A DNA stretch of 64,000 nt, taken from NCBI GenBank assembly GCA_016711265.1, contig JADJTI010000001.1, positions 744,001-808,000 of the forward strand. Direction: 5' to 3'. Under the pieces are notes generated by a model. The model saw only the letters and a list, made by a program, of their open reading frames with translations, did no database searches and was not told the origin of the DNA. The position numbers and the translations under genes were made by a program. Below are positions 1 to 8,286 of this stretch, piece after piece; the first letter of the stretch is position 1; the number at the start of each line of letters is the position of its first letter. This DNA comes from Austwickia sp. (GTDB taxonomy: Bacteria > Actinomycetota > Actinomycetes > Actinomycetales > Dermatophilaceae).

Positions 1-3000
1 CGCGAACCCGATCGATTCCGCCGGCCAGCCACGACTCCCACACCCTGGACAGTTCCCAGGCTCCGGTCGCTCGCAACGACACTCCCCGCGGACCGGTCCG
101 CCGCACGATCCCCCGAACCAGCAGCAACCACGAATGGAACACCGTGGCCGCGTAGGGACCCTGGACGTCCTCGAAGAAGGTGGCGTCCACCGGTCCGGTG
201 GAGTCGTCCAGCGTCAGGAAGACCACCCTCCTCCCGGATCGGATCGGCGGGGTCTGGGTGGCCACCTTCACCCCGGCCACCAGGACCTCGCTGCGGCTGC
301 GCCGGTCGCGCAGGTCAGCCGCGCGAGTGGTGCCCATAGCGGCCAACAGTTCGGCGTAGGGGGCCAACACGTGATCGGTGACGTCCAGGCCCAAGATGTC
401 GAGTTCGGCGTGGACACGTTCCACCCGGGTCATCTCCGGCAACCCGGCTCCAGCGGTCAGCATCGGCGCGTCACCCAGGTCGAGCAGCAGTTGGGTGGGC
501 CGACGGTCGGCGGGTGTCACGGTCGCCGCGGCCTGGGACTGCGCGGCGGCAGCAGCGCGGACGTCGAGGCCGGTCGCCGGGGTCGAGGCCAGGCGTGCCT
601 GCTGCGCCGGCCGACGGGGGCGTGAACCTGAGCCCGACCAGATCGCGCGCGTCCACCGCTCCAGTTCGGTCACGGTGAGCAGCAGGTCTCGCCGGGTGAT
701 CCGGCCATACCGCCCAAGACCGTCGGCGACGTTCACGTCCAGCCCGTAGATCCGATCGAACCCCCCGGCGAGGATGATGCGCTCGACCACCGGCCGGTCG
801 ACCCCGGTGCGCTGCCAGAAATCTTCCAGGCCGGCGTACGGCTGACCAGCCACGATCGCCGCGACCTGGGCGTCGCTGATGCCCTTGACCTCGGTGAGCG
901 CCATCCGGATACCCCAGCCGTCGCCGGGACGCCCACGCTCCCCCGGCCCAGGACGTTCGACGGGGTCAACGGGTTCGACGGTGAAGACCTCCGTCGAGGC
1001 GTTCACGTCCAACCCCAACACGGTTACCCCGAAGTGCCGCGCGTCGTCGAGGATCAGCCGCTTGGGGTACATGCCCGGATCGTGGGTGAGCACCCCGGCC
1101 AGGAAAGCTGCCGGATGATGCGTCTTCAGCCAGGCCGACTGGAAGGTGGGCAGCGCGAACGCCGCCGCGTGGGCCTTGCAGAAACCGAACGACGCGAACG
1201 CCCTGAGCACCTCCCAGATCCGGTCCCGGTCGGCTCGGGAGTACCCTCGGGCGGCCGCCCTTGGCCGCCACCAGGCCTGCACCTCCTCCTGCCCCTGGAA
1301 GGAACCCATGGCCCGGCGCACCTCGTCAGCCTCGGCCAGACCGACCCCGGTGGTGACCGCGATGATGTGCAGCACCTGCTCGTGGAAGACCACCACCCCG
1401 CAGGTCTCACGCAGCGCCTCGATCAGGCTCGGGTGCAGATACTCCGGCTCCTCCCAGCCCTGCCGAGCCCGCAGGAAGGGGGTGATCATGTCGGACTTCA
1501 CCGGCCCCGGGCGGAACAACGAGATGTCGATGATCAGGTCCTCGAACGTCTGCGGCCCGAACTTGCCGACGAGTTCACGCTGACCCGGGCTCTCGATCTG
1601 GAACATCCCCAGCGTCCGGGTGGACCGGATGAGCTCGAAGGTCGCCGCGTCGTCCAGCGGCACTTGGGCCGGATCGTCCAGGTCGATCTCGATCCCCGTC
1701 ACCCTGGCCACTTCGGCGCTCGCGTGGGCCATGGCCGACTGCATCCGGATGCCGAGGACGTCGAGCTTGAGCAGGCCGAGAGCCTCCACGTCGTCCTTGT
1801 CGAACTGGCTCATCGGGAACCCCAGCCAGCTCGCCTCGACCGGGGTGCGGTCCAACAGCCCGCTGTTGGACAGGATCACCCCGCACGGGTGCAGCGCGAT
1901 GTGCCGAGGCAGCCCGTCCAGGGCCTCGACCAGATCGAAGAGCACCGTCAACCGTGGCGAGTCCAATCCGTATGCCCGCAGTTCGGGCAGTTCGGCGATC
2001 GCCTCCCGGGCGTTGCGGGCGGCGATGTGCGGGAACGCCTTGGCGATCGCGTCGATCTCGGTCGGTGGCAGCCCCAGCGCCGCCCCGGCATCCCGGACGG
2101 CATGCCGGACCCGGTAGGTGTCCATCATCGATACGCAGGTCACCCGGTCGCCGCCGAAACGGTCGAGGATGAGCTCGTACATCTGCGTGCGGCGGGCCGA
2201 TTCCACGTCGATGTCGATGTCGGGCAGTTGGGCCCGCAGCGGCGTACAGAACCGCTCCATCAGCAGCCCGTACCGCAGCGGCTCCACCCCGGAGATCCCG
2301 AGCAGGTAGTTGACCAGGCAGCCGGCGCCCGAGCCACGGGCAGCCACCCGGACCCCGGCGTCCCGGATCACGTCGACCACGACGGCCACCGTGAGGAAGT
2401 ACGTCGGGTAGCCGAGGTGCGCGATCACCCTCAGTTCCTCGTCGAGACGCTGGCGCACCCGGCGCAACTCTGACTCACCCGCGCCGGCGTACCGGTCGGC
2501 GATCGCCCCGGCGCACCGGGCGGCCAACACCGCCTGCGGGTCCTGATCGCTGGAGAGCCCGAGCGCCGCGGTCTCGGGCAGGTGCACGCCGCCGATACCG
2601 AGGTCGGTGCGCGGGTCCAGGACACACTCCCGGGCCAGGTCGACAGTGCGGTCCAGCAGGTAGCGGCCGGTCGTGGCGTTGCCGGTGACCTCGGTGGCCA
2701 GCGTCATCATCCGTGCCGCCGAGGCCAGATGCCCACCGGTGGTGATGCGGTCCAGGTGGCGGGTGTCCAGCGGCACCAACCTCCGAGCCGCGTCCAACAC
2801 GTCGACGGTGGCCGCACCCTGCGGCGTGGCGTGGCGGACCGCAGCGGTCAGCACCGTCGGGACGCCGGTCTGGGTCGCCAGGGCCAGCATCCGGGAGGCG
2901 TGGGCGGCACTGCCGAGCTGATCCGGTGGCGCTTGATGGCAGACGATCTCGACGGCCAACCCCCCCGGTGGCAGCAGCCCGAACCATCGCGCCAGCAACG

Positions 3001-3547
3001 CCTGGGCCTGCTCCATCCGACGGGCCAACACCGCCCGTCCGACATCGGAGTCCGGCCCGAGGAGCACCAGGAACGCAGAACCCGATCGGTCGCCGCGCTC
3101 ACCGAGGCGGGCGTGCTCGGCGATCAGCGCAGCCGTGGTCACCGGGCTCCCACGCTCCCCCCGCAGATGGGTGGCGGTGACCAGCCGACACAACCGCCCC
3201 CAGCCCACACCGGGCGCGAGCCCCGACCCCTGCCCACGAGCCAGCACGGTGACCCGGGGGTGACGCGGGTCCACCAGCATCCCCCCGCGTGCCGGCGTCC
3301 GGGATCGCCGGGACCGCTCTCCGGCACCCGGCTCGAGGGCCAGATCGACGCCCAGCACCGGGGCGATCCCCTGCTCGGTGCAGGCCTGCACGAACCGGAT
3401 CGCGCCGTACAACCCGTCCCGGTCGGTCAACGCCAACGCGGGTTGCCCCAGCTCAACGGCACGCTCCACCAGCGCGCGGGGGGTCGACGCGCCGTACCGC
3501 ATCGAATAGCCGGAGGCGACGTGGAGGTGCACGAACGAGGCAGGCAT
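1..3547 (-). CDS. dnaE2: Error-prone DNA polymerase III alpha subunit (DnaE2/ImuC type), 3' end cut by window edge
   Basis: C-family polymerase of the translesion (DnaE2/ImuC) branch; about 1,182 N-terminal codons lie in the window and no stop is reached. An N-terminal PHP domain is visible (HLHVASGYSMRYGAS near residue 7, then LTDRDGLYG). The paired catalytic aspartates sit in PDIDIDVE at about residues 441-448 and the third acidic residue in LKLDVLG near 594. A C-terminal OB-fold segment begins near residue 1086 (EVLVAGVKV), so the protein is nearly complete. The ATG at 3547 follows TGAGGACC. It is the last visible gene of a SOS-type operon, 9 bases after the HEPN gene. Assignment to DnaE2 rather than the replicative DnaE1 rests on sequence style and the SOS context. 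Confidence 0.9.
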   Translation of the reverse strand, partial: MPASFVHLHVASGYSMRYGASTPRALVERAVELGQPALALTDRDGLYGAIRFVQACTEQGIAPVLGVDLALEPGAGERSRRSRTPARGGMLVDPRHPRVTVLARGQGSGLAPGVGWGRLCRLVTATHLRGERGSPVTTAALIAEHARLGERGDRSGSAFLVLLGPDSDVGRAVLARRMEQAQALLARWFGLLPPGGLAVEIVCHQAPPDQLGSAAHASRMLALATQTGVPTVLTAAVRHATPQGAATVDVLDAARRLVPLDTRHLDRITTGGHLASAARMMTLATEVTGNATTGRYLLDRTVDLARECVLDPRTDLGIGGVHLPETAALGLSSDQDPQAVLAARCAGAIADRYAGAGESELRRVRQRLDEELRVIAHLGYPTYFLTVAVVVDVIRDAGVRVAARGSGAGCLVNYLLGISGVEPLRYGLLMERFCTPLRAQLPDIDIDVESARRTQMYELILDRFGGDRVTCVSMMDTYRVRHAVRDAGAALGLPPTEIDAIAKAFPHIAARNAREAIAELPELRAYGLDSPRLTVLFDLVEALDGLPRHIALHPCGVILSNSGLLDRTPVEASWLGFPMSQFDKDDVEALGLLKLDVLGIRMQSAMAHASAEVARVTGIEIDLDDPAQVPLDDAATFELIRSTRTLGMFQIESPGQRELVGKFGPQTFEDLIIDISLFRPGPVKSDMITPFLRARQGWEEPEYLHPSLIEALRETCGVVVFHEQVLHIIAVTTGVGLAEADEVRRAMGSFQGQEEVQAWWRPRAAARGYSRADRDRIWEVLRAFASFGFCKAHAAAFALPTFQSAWLKTHHPAAFLAGVLTHDPGMYPKRLILDDARHFGVTVLGLDVNASTEVFTVEPVDPVERPGPGERGRPGDGWGIRMALTEVKGISDAQVAAIVAGQPYAGLEDFWQRTGVDRPVVERIILAGGFDRIYGLDVNVADGLGRYGRITRRDLLLTVTELERWTRAIWSGSGSRPRRPAQQARLASTPATGLDVRAAAAAQSQAAATVTPADRRPTQLLLDLGDAPMLTAGAGLPEMTRVERVHAELDILGLDVTDHVLAPYAELLAAMGTTRAADLRDRRSRSEVLVAGVKVATQTPPIRSGRRVVFLTLDDSTGPVDATFFEDVQGPYAATVFHSWLLLVRGIVRRTGPRGVSLRATGAWELSRVWESWLAGGIDRVR

Positions 3548-3556
3548 CGCCGGTCC

Positions 3557-3994
3557 TCAGCCGGGCCCGAGGGCCATGAGCAACGGTTCGGAACGCCGGG
3601 CAGGCACCCCCAGGGCCGCCTCGATCAGGCCCACGAACGTCGCAGCGGCCCGCAACAGGTCGTCAGCCTCACGCTGACCGGCCGGCGCGCCTTCGGTCTC
3701 GATGGCCTGTCGACGGTGGGTGCACCAGGACAGGTAGGCCGACCATTCGCCCAACTCAGGCGCGGACGCGGCGACGGCCTGCCACACGTTACGGATGCCA
3801 CCGCGCCGCCCCCCGGCTCCCCGGCCCGCCGGCCGGGCCGCCATCAGGGCCGCGCCCGCACGCAGCGCACCCAAGTGCGCCTGGATGTAGCGGTCGCCGG
3901 CGCAGCGGGACTGCGCCGCCTGTTCCAACGTGGCATGGGACCGGTCCAACAGGTCCAGCGCCGCGGTGAGATCAGCTCTCACGGTTCGTTGCAT
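3557..3994 (-). CDS. SAV_6107 family HEPN domain protein
   Basis: A 145-residue, Ala/Arg-rich, mostly helical protein that matches the SAV_6107-type HEPN proteins commonly encoded beside dnaE2 in actinobacteria. Helices with RSHATLEQA and RYIQAHLGALRAG are visible. The segment R35-Y-I-Q-A-H40 fits the R-phi-x3-H pattern of HEPN ribonucleases, although it lies in the N-terminal half rather than the usual late helix, so activity is uncertain. The start at 3994 follows AGAGGACG. It lies 19 bases after the DUF6504 gene and 9 bases before dnaE2, so it should be induced with them. Its biochemical role in the DNA-damage response is not known to me. Confidence 0.8.
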   Translation of the reverse strand: MQRTVRADLTAALDLLDRSHATLEQAAQSRCAGDRYIQAHLGALRAGAALMAARPAGRGAGGRRGGIRNVWQAVAASAPELGEWSAYLSWCTHRRQAIETEGAPAGQREADDLLRAAATFVGLIEAALGVPARRSEPLLMALGPG

Positions 3995-4013
3995 CGTCCT
4001 CTTCCTGTCTGCG

Positions 4014-4340
4014 CTAGTCAGCTATCCGTATCAACCGCCACCGACAGCCCTTGATCAGGTCGAACACTCCCGGCTGACGGTCCCGGGGGGCGTGGGCGAG
4101 AAGGGCCTCGACCCGCCAGACCTCCTCCTGCAGCAGCAACTCCCCTGGGGTCGCGGAGGGCTCCAACGCGTGTCGCCACCAGGGAGTCCGTTCATGCCAA
4201 TGACCGATGACGGTGCACACCCGATACCGGCGTCCGCGCCATCGAAACGACTCCGGTGGCGCGGATTCCGGACTCCCGTGGCCGTCGCCCTCGTCGCCGG
4301 ATGGTTGCCACACCTGGATGGGGTCGTCGTACCGTCGCAT
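4014..4340 (-). CDS. DUF6504 family protein, first gene of SOS operon
   Basis: About 108 residues, starting MRRYDDPIQVW, with a small beta-rich basic/aromatic core (FRWRGRRYRV, HWHERTPWWR, then a Glu-rich helix and RWRLIRIAD at the end). This resembles the DUF6504 proteins that accompany imuB/dnaE2 in actinobacteria; function unknown. The open frame extends upstream to 4430, but that would place the SOS promoter inside the gene, so the ATG at 4340, which fits the family N-terminus, is preferred (an ATG at 4367 is an alternative). It is the promoter-proximal gene, ahead of the HEPN protein and dnaE2. Confidence 0.8.
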   Translation of the reverse strand: MRRYDDPIQVWQPSGDEGDGHGSPESAPPESFRWRGRRYRVCTVIGHWHERTPWWRHALEPSATPGELLLQEEVWRVEALLAHAPRDRQPGVFDLIKGCRWRLIRIAD

Positions 4341-4401
4341 TGCCCAGCCCCCTCGATCGACGTGCATAATCGAACATGTGTCCCATAAACACCCCATGTG
4401 G

Positions 4402-4430
4402 AGTATCGAACAGATGTTCGATCTCGTCAA
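4402..4430 (-). promoter_or_regulatory. SOS promoter with perfect LexA box
   Basis: On the minus strand TTGACG (4430-4425) and GATACT (4407-4402) are separated by 17 bases, a near-consensus primary sigma promoter. The perfect palindrome TCGAACAGATGTTCGA at 4406-4421 lies in the spacer; it matches the actinobacterial/Bacillus-type SOS box TCGAAC-N4-GTTCGA. LexA bound here would block RNA polymerase directly. A second, half-conserved site (TCGAACATGTGTCCCA, 4370-4385) lies downstream. The promoter points into the DUF6504-HEPN-dnaE2 operon. Confidence 0.88.
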
Positions 4431-4570
4431 ACCCGGGCTGAGGACCGCCCGTCGGGAATCACCCTCACCCGGCGGGCGTTGTCACCGTGGTGCCCACCGG
4501 GCCCCCCGCCACGACACACCGAGCGGGTAGCGGGTCGGCGGCCAAACCAGGCCGCAGAAGGGGGTCGGCC

Positions 4571-5182
4571 ATGGGCGCCGAAATCATCGCCTGGTCGTTC
4601 ACCTCCGGGTGGGCCAGCGGCATCAACGCCTACGCGGTCGTGCTGGTCATGGGACTCTTCGGGCGATTCGCCGACGTCGAGGTCATCCCAGACGTGCTGA
4701 CCAGGCCCGACGTCCTGATCGCCGCCGCCGTCCTGTTCGGCGCCGAGATGATCGCCGACAAGATCCCCGGGCTGGACTCGATCTGGGACACCGCGCACAC
4801 CGTGATCCGCCCCGCCATGGGCGCGACCGTGGCCTACCTGATGGCCAACCAGAGCGCCGGGTTGGACGCCGCGTTCGCCGCCGCCACCGGCGGGGTCACC
4901 GCGCTGGCCAGCCACGCCGTCAAGGCCGGCATCCGGCTCGGCGTCAACACCTCCCCCGAGCCCGCCAGCAACGTGCTGGTCAGCACCGCTGAGGACGCAG
5001 CCGTCGCCGGGGTCGTCTCGCTCGCGGTCGCCCAGCCGTGGGCCGCGGCCGGGGTGGCCGCGCTCCTGCTGATGGCCGGCGCCGTAGTGGTGTTCCTGCT
5101 GCTCTCCCGGGTTCGCACCCTCAAAGCCAAGTACGACGAGTGGGGCACCCGTCAGCTCGGCAAACTCAACAAACCCCTCTGA
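4571..5182 (+). CDS. DUF4126 family membrane protein
   Basis: A 203-residue integral membrane protein with several Gly/Ala-rich helices (e.g. NAYAVVLVMGLFGRF, AAAVLFGAEMIADKIP, VVSLAVAQPWAAAGVAALL). The SGWASGINAYAV start, the P-G-LDS-WD segment and the repeated helical halves match DUF4126. The ATG at 4571 is preceded by AGAAGGGGG; the frame is open further upstream to 4487 without family similarity. It is divergent from the SOS operon and convergent with metF. Function unknown. A minus-strand open frame continuing from metF covers this gene entirely and is considered spurious. Confidence 0.85.
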   Translation: MGAEIIAWSFTSGWASGINAYAVVLVMGLFGRFADVEVIPDVLTRPDVLIAAAVLFGAEMIADKIPGLDSIWDTAHTVIRPAMGATVAYLMANQSAGLDAAFAAATGGVTALASHAVKAGIRLGVNTSPEPASNVLVSTAEDAAVAGVVSLAVAQPWAAAGVAALLLMAGAVVVFLLLSRVRTLKAKYDEWGTRQLGKLNKPL

Positions 5183-5229
5183 CCCGCAGGAGGGGTCTAG
5201 GGGGGTCCAGGGGCGGCCTATGGGTGGGC

Positions 5230-6325
5230 CTAGGGAATCGGCGCCGCGGGACCGGGCAACTCGGCCCCGCACCACGGGCAGAACCGCCAATCGCTGGTGA
5301 CCTGACGCAGCAGCCCGTTGGGACAGCGATGCGGCGGCGGCGGCGGCCCGCCCCGCACGCCCACGCCGCCGTCGCCTGCCACCTGGACAGCGGCGGCCCC
5401 CGGCACCGGCACCGGCACCGGCACCGGACGAGGCTGACGCGGCCCCCGGCTCCCAGCCGGTCAGGTGACGGAACACCTCCAGAGTGGCCGTCGACCGATT
5501 CATCGTGATGAAGTGCAGCCCCGGCGCGCCCTCGGCGAGCATGCGTTCGCCCAGTTCGGTGGCGATCGCCACCCCCTCGGCACGCAGCGCCGGACCGTCC
5601 TGCGCCAGCGGCGCCAGCCGGGCGATCACGGCCTCCGGCAATGGGGTTCCCATCAGTTCGGCCATCCGCGCGATCTGACGATAATTCGTCACCGGCATCA
5701 CACCCGGGGTGACCGGCAGATCCCGCCGCGCTGCCACGGCGTCTCGCAGTCGCAGATAGCTGTCCGCGTCGAAGACCATCTGGGTGACCGCGAACGATGC
5801 CCCGGCGTCCGCCTTGCGGACCAGCACCTCGATGTCCTGGGCCAGGCCAGGGGACTCCGGGTGGACATCCGGGAAGGCCGCCACCCCCACCGTGAAATCA
5901 CCCAGCCCGCTGATCAAGTCCACCAGATCCTCGGCATGGTCCAGGCCCTGCGGGTGGGGACGCCAGGCGGCCCGCAAATCGCCCCCCGGCGGGTCCCCCC
6001 GCAGCGCGAGAATGCTGCGGACCCCTGCGGCGGCGTACTGCCCGATCACCGCTCGAACATCGGCGACCGAAGCATCCACACAGGTCAGGTGGCCAAGCGC
6101 CAGAAGCTGTGTCTCTTGGCTGATACGTTCGGTGACTCGCACCGTGCGGTCCTGGGTGGACCCTCCGGCGCCATAGGTCACCGACACGAAGGCGGGCCGG
6201 ACCTGTTCGACCCGGCGGATGGCCTCCCACAGCTGATCCTCGGCGGCGTCGGACTTGGGCGGGAAGAACTCGAAGCTGAACGCCGGAGGATCGGCGCGCA
6301 GCAGATCCGGGATACCCGTGATCAT
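5230..6325 (-). CDS. metF: 5,10-methylenetetrahydrofolate reductase, with frameshifted C-terminal zinc-ribbon tail
   Basis: Reduces methylene-THF to methyl-THF for methionine synthesis (FAD-dependent TIM barrel). The core (residues 1 to about 295) shows FSFEFFPPKS at the start, TYGAGGSTQDRT, the TQMVFDADSY segment and HFITMNRS near the end. The start at 6325 follows GGGGAGG. After HLTGWEPG the frame enters a Gly/Ala repeat and then reads without a stop to 4427, antisense to the DUF4126 gene. Dropping one base in the C5 run at 5397-5401 instead gives a Pro-rich linker and a compact HRC...FCPWCGAEL zinc-ribbon-like end with a stop at 5230. I annotate that extent. A sequencing indel, a real frameshift or a separate small ORF are all possible. 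Confidence 0.85.
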
Positions 6326-6465
6326 GGCCTCCCCACCAGGTCAGGGCGCACGCATTCGCGCAGGAGGCAACGGCGGGACATGCCAGCTAGCGTACTGGGC
6401 GACCCGTCACCACAACCCACCCGACACAAAGCCGTAGGCTGCTGGGACCGGCCCGGGGAGGATCG

Positions 6466-7548
6466 TTGAGCAGCGCTGTTGACCTGACCGACCTGCGCCG
6501 ACGGGTGCAGCTGGAGATCGACGCCGAGCTCGCCCGGCAGCGTGGTGTGTTGGCCCAGCTGGGACCCGACATGGACCCGCTGCTGGACTCGATCACCTCG
6601 CTGCTGCGCGGCGGCAAACGGTTGCGGGCGGCGTTCTGCTACTACGGCTACCGCGGCTGCGGGGGGACCCATGATGCCGCCGCCGTCCGGGCCGCGACCG
6701 CGATGGAGTTGTTCCAGGCGGGCGCGCTGCTGCACGACGACGTCATGGACGACAGCGACACCCGGCGGGGAGCCCCCGCCGCCCACCGGGTCTTCGAGCG
6801 CGAGCACGCCGCGCGCGGATGGGACGGACGCTCCGACCGGTTCGGCGCCGCCGGCGCGATCCTGGCCGGTGACCTCTGCCTGGTCTGGTGCGACGAGATG
6901 ATCGCCACCTGCGGTTGGCCCGCCGAGCAGCTGCAGTCCGCCCGACCCGAGTTCGACGCCATGCGCACCCAGCTGATGGGCGGACAGTTCCTGGACGTAT
7001 TGGCCTCGGCGCGCGGCTGGGAGGGACTGTCCACCCGGGAGCGCCTGGACCAGGCCACCCGGGTCATCCGGTTCAAGAGCGCCCGGTACAGCATCGAGCA
7101 GCCGCTGCTGATCGGAGCCCGGGCGGCCGGAGCGGCACCGGCGGACCTGGAGCAGCTCTCCGCGTACGGCGCCGCCCTCGGTGAAGCGTTCCAGCTGCGG
7201 GACGACATCCTGGGAGTTTTCGGCGACCCGGCGACCACCGGGAAACCAGCCGGTGACGACATCCGCGAGGGCAAACGCACGGTGCTGTTGGCGTGGGCAC
7301 TGGACGCCGGGGCACCGGCTGCCGCCACCATCGAGAGCGCCTTGGCCGACCCCGACCTCACGCACGCTCAGGTCGATGAGGTACGGCGGGCGGTCCAGTC
7401 CACGGGGGCGCTGGAACGGACCGAGGACCGGATCAGCGCGTTGACCGCACGAGCCCGCGAGGCGCTGAACGCAGCCACGACATTGACCGAGCACGGGCGT
7501 GCCGTGCTGGATCACCTGGTCGACGTGGCCACCGACCGGGTGGCCTGA
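6466..7548 (+). CDS. idsA: Polyprenyl (geranylgeranyl-type) diphosphate synthase
   Basis: A 360-residue trans-isoprenyl diphosphate synthase that condenses IPP onto allylic diphosphates to give GGPP or longer chains. Seen: GGKRLRAAF, the first Asp-rich motif DDVMD at residues 91-95 followed by DTRRGAP, GGQFLD, FKSARYSIEQPLLIG, and the second Asp-rich motif RDDILGVFGD from about residue 246. The start is TTG at 6466, eight bases after GGGGAGGA. It is divergent from metF, the same arrangement as Rv2172c/idsA2 in M. tuberculosis. Chain length cannot be told from sequence alone. Confidence 0.92.
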   Translation: MSSAVDLTDLRRRVQLEIDAELARQRGVLAQLGPDMDPLLDSITSLLRGGKRLRAAFCYYGYRGCGGTHDAAAVRAATAMELFQAGALLHDDVMDDSDTRRGAPAAHRVFEREHAARGWDGRSDRFGAAGAILAGDLCLVWCDEMIATCGWPAEQLQSARPEFDAMRTQLMGGQFLDVLASARGWEGLSTRERLDQATRVIRFKSARYSIEQPLLIGARAAGAAPADLEQLSAYGAALGEAFQLRDDILGVFGDPATTGKPAGDDIREGKRTVLLAWALDAGAPAAATIESALADPDLTHAQVDEVRRAVQSTGALERTEDRISALTARAREALNAATTLTEHGRAVLDHLVDVATDRVA

Positions 7549-7579
7549 CCAGCCTGACCAGCCTGACCGGCCTGACCAG
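7544..7579 (+). repeat. Four 9-bp tandem repeats overlapping the idsA stop codon
   Basis: The unit CCTGACCAG occurs four times head to tail (third copy CCTGACCGG), followed by a partial CCTGGCCT. The TGA stop of idsA lies in the first unit. The array occupies the 46-base gap to the convergent Rv2175c-like gene. No hairpin is implied; slippage-prone satellite is the simplest reading. Confidence 0.8.
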
Positions 7580-7594
7580 CCTGGCCTGCGCGCC

Positions 7595-8056
7595 TCAGAA
7601 CGCCTGTTCCATCGCCCGCCGCCGGACCTCGGTCTTGTGCCCGGCCAACAACGCGTCCATCGGGGAACCGGGCACGGGCAGCGTGGGGTCGGGGGTGAAC
7701 AGCCACACGAGCAGCTCGTCGTCGCTCATCCCGCCGTCGGCCAGCACGGTCACCGTGCCCCGCAGTTCCGGCCGGGGACCGTCCTGGGTGACGAAGACCT
7801 CGGGGATGCTCACCACGGACCGCTCGCCACGGCGTACCGCGACCAGCTCGCGATCCTGCAACTGCTTGCGCACCGTGGACAACGGCACCCCCTGCAGCTG
7901 GGCGACATCGGGCACGGTGAGCCACGCCCCGATCAAGGCATCGAGTTCGGCGACCCGGTCGGGATCGAGCACGTCGGCGGAATGGGGCGGCCGGACCTGT
8001 TGGTGGCCGTGCGGGCGCCGGTGAGCCGGCTGGTGAGAGGACTTCGGAGGAACCAC
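7595..8056 (-). CDS. Rv2175c-like winged-helix DNA-binding protein
   Basis: About 153 residues. The core (VPDVAQLQGVPLSTVRKQLQ, RELVAVRRGE, IPEVFV, ADGGMSDDELLVWLFTPDP) matches Rv2175c, a DNA-binding protein that in M. tuberculosis is phosphorylated by PknL. Here too it sits near a pknL-type kinase and divergent from it, across an intervening LysM gene, so a kinase-substrate pair is plausible. The frame is open up to 8557 without similarity. GTG at 8056 is chosen because it leaves an N-terminal tail like that of the homologue; GTG at 7972 (VLDPDRVAEL) is the alternative. Neither has a strong Shine-Dalgarno. Confidence 0.8.
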   Translation of the reverse strand: MVPPKSSHQPAHRRPHGHQQVRPPHSADVLDPDRVAELDALIGAWLTVPDVAQLQGVPLSTVRKQLQDRELVAVRRGERSVVSIPEVFVTQDGPRPELRGTVTVLADGGMSDDELLVWLFTPDPTLPVPGSPMDALLAGHKTEVRRRAMEQAF

Positions 8057-8057
8057 C

Positions 8058-8081
8058 CCACCAGGGTGCCACCCCTGGTGG
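8058..8081. promoter_or_regulatory. Inverted repeat at the 5' end of the Rv2175c-like gene
   Basis: CCACCAGGGTG-CC-ACCCCTGGTGG forms an 11-bp inverted repeat with a single mismatch, immediately upstream of the GTG at 8056. Its position fits an operator, possibly for the encoded DNA-binding protein itself; that role is inference. Confidence 0.4.
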
Positions 8082-8286
8082 CGTGGCTCATAGCCCGATT
8101 CGGGCGGCGACGCGCGGCAAGCCTCCCGCCGCTGCCGAAGCGACCGCGCTACGTTTCCAGCAATCGCGCACCCGTCGAGCTTGCGCCGACGACGTGACGG
8201 GACCTCCGCGTGGGGGCCCGCCGACCGGCCACCCTGGGGGTGCGAACGTCCGCGACGAGTGATCTCGAGGGAAGGGCTCCAGCCTG

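Noticed and set aside
1034..2473. 479-residue plus-strand open frame
   Set aside because: Mirror of dnaE2 in a GC-rich genome; His/Arg/Gln-rich with no motif.
4427..5229. Long C-terminal extension of the metF frame down to 4427
   Set aside because: It is antisense to the whole DUF4126 gene, has shadow-like composition and no family match; a single-base shift gives a better end at 5230.
8082..8286. c-di-AMP (ydaO) riboswitch upstream of the LysM transglycosylase
   Set aside because: Expected by analogy with other actinobacterial wall hydrolases, but I could not find the conserved core elements; a covariance search would decide.
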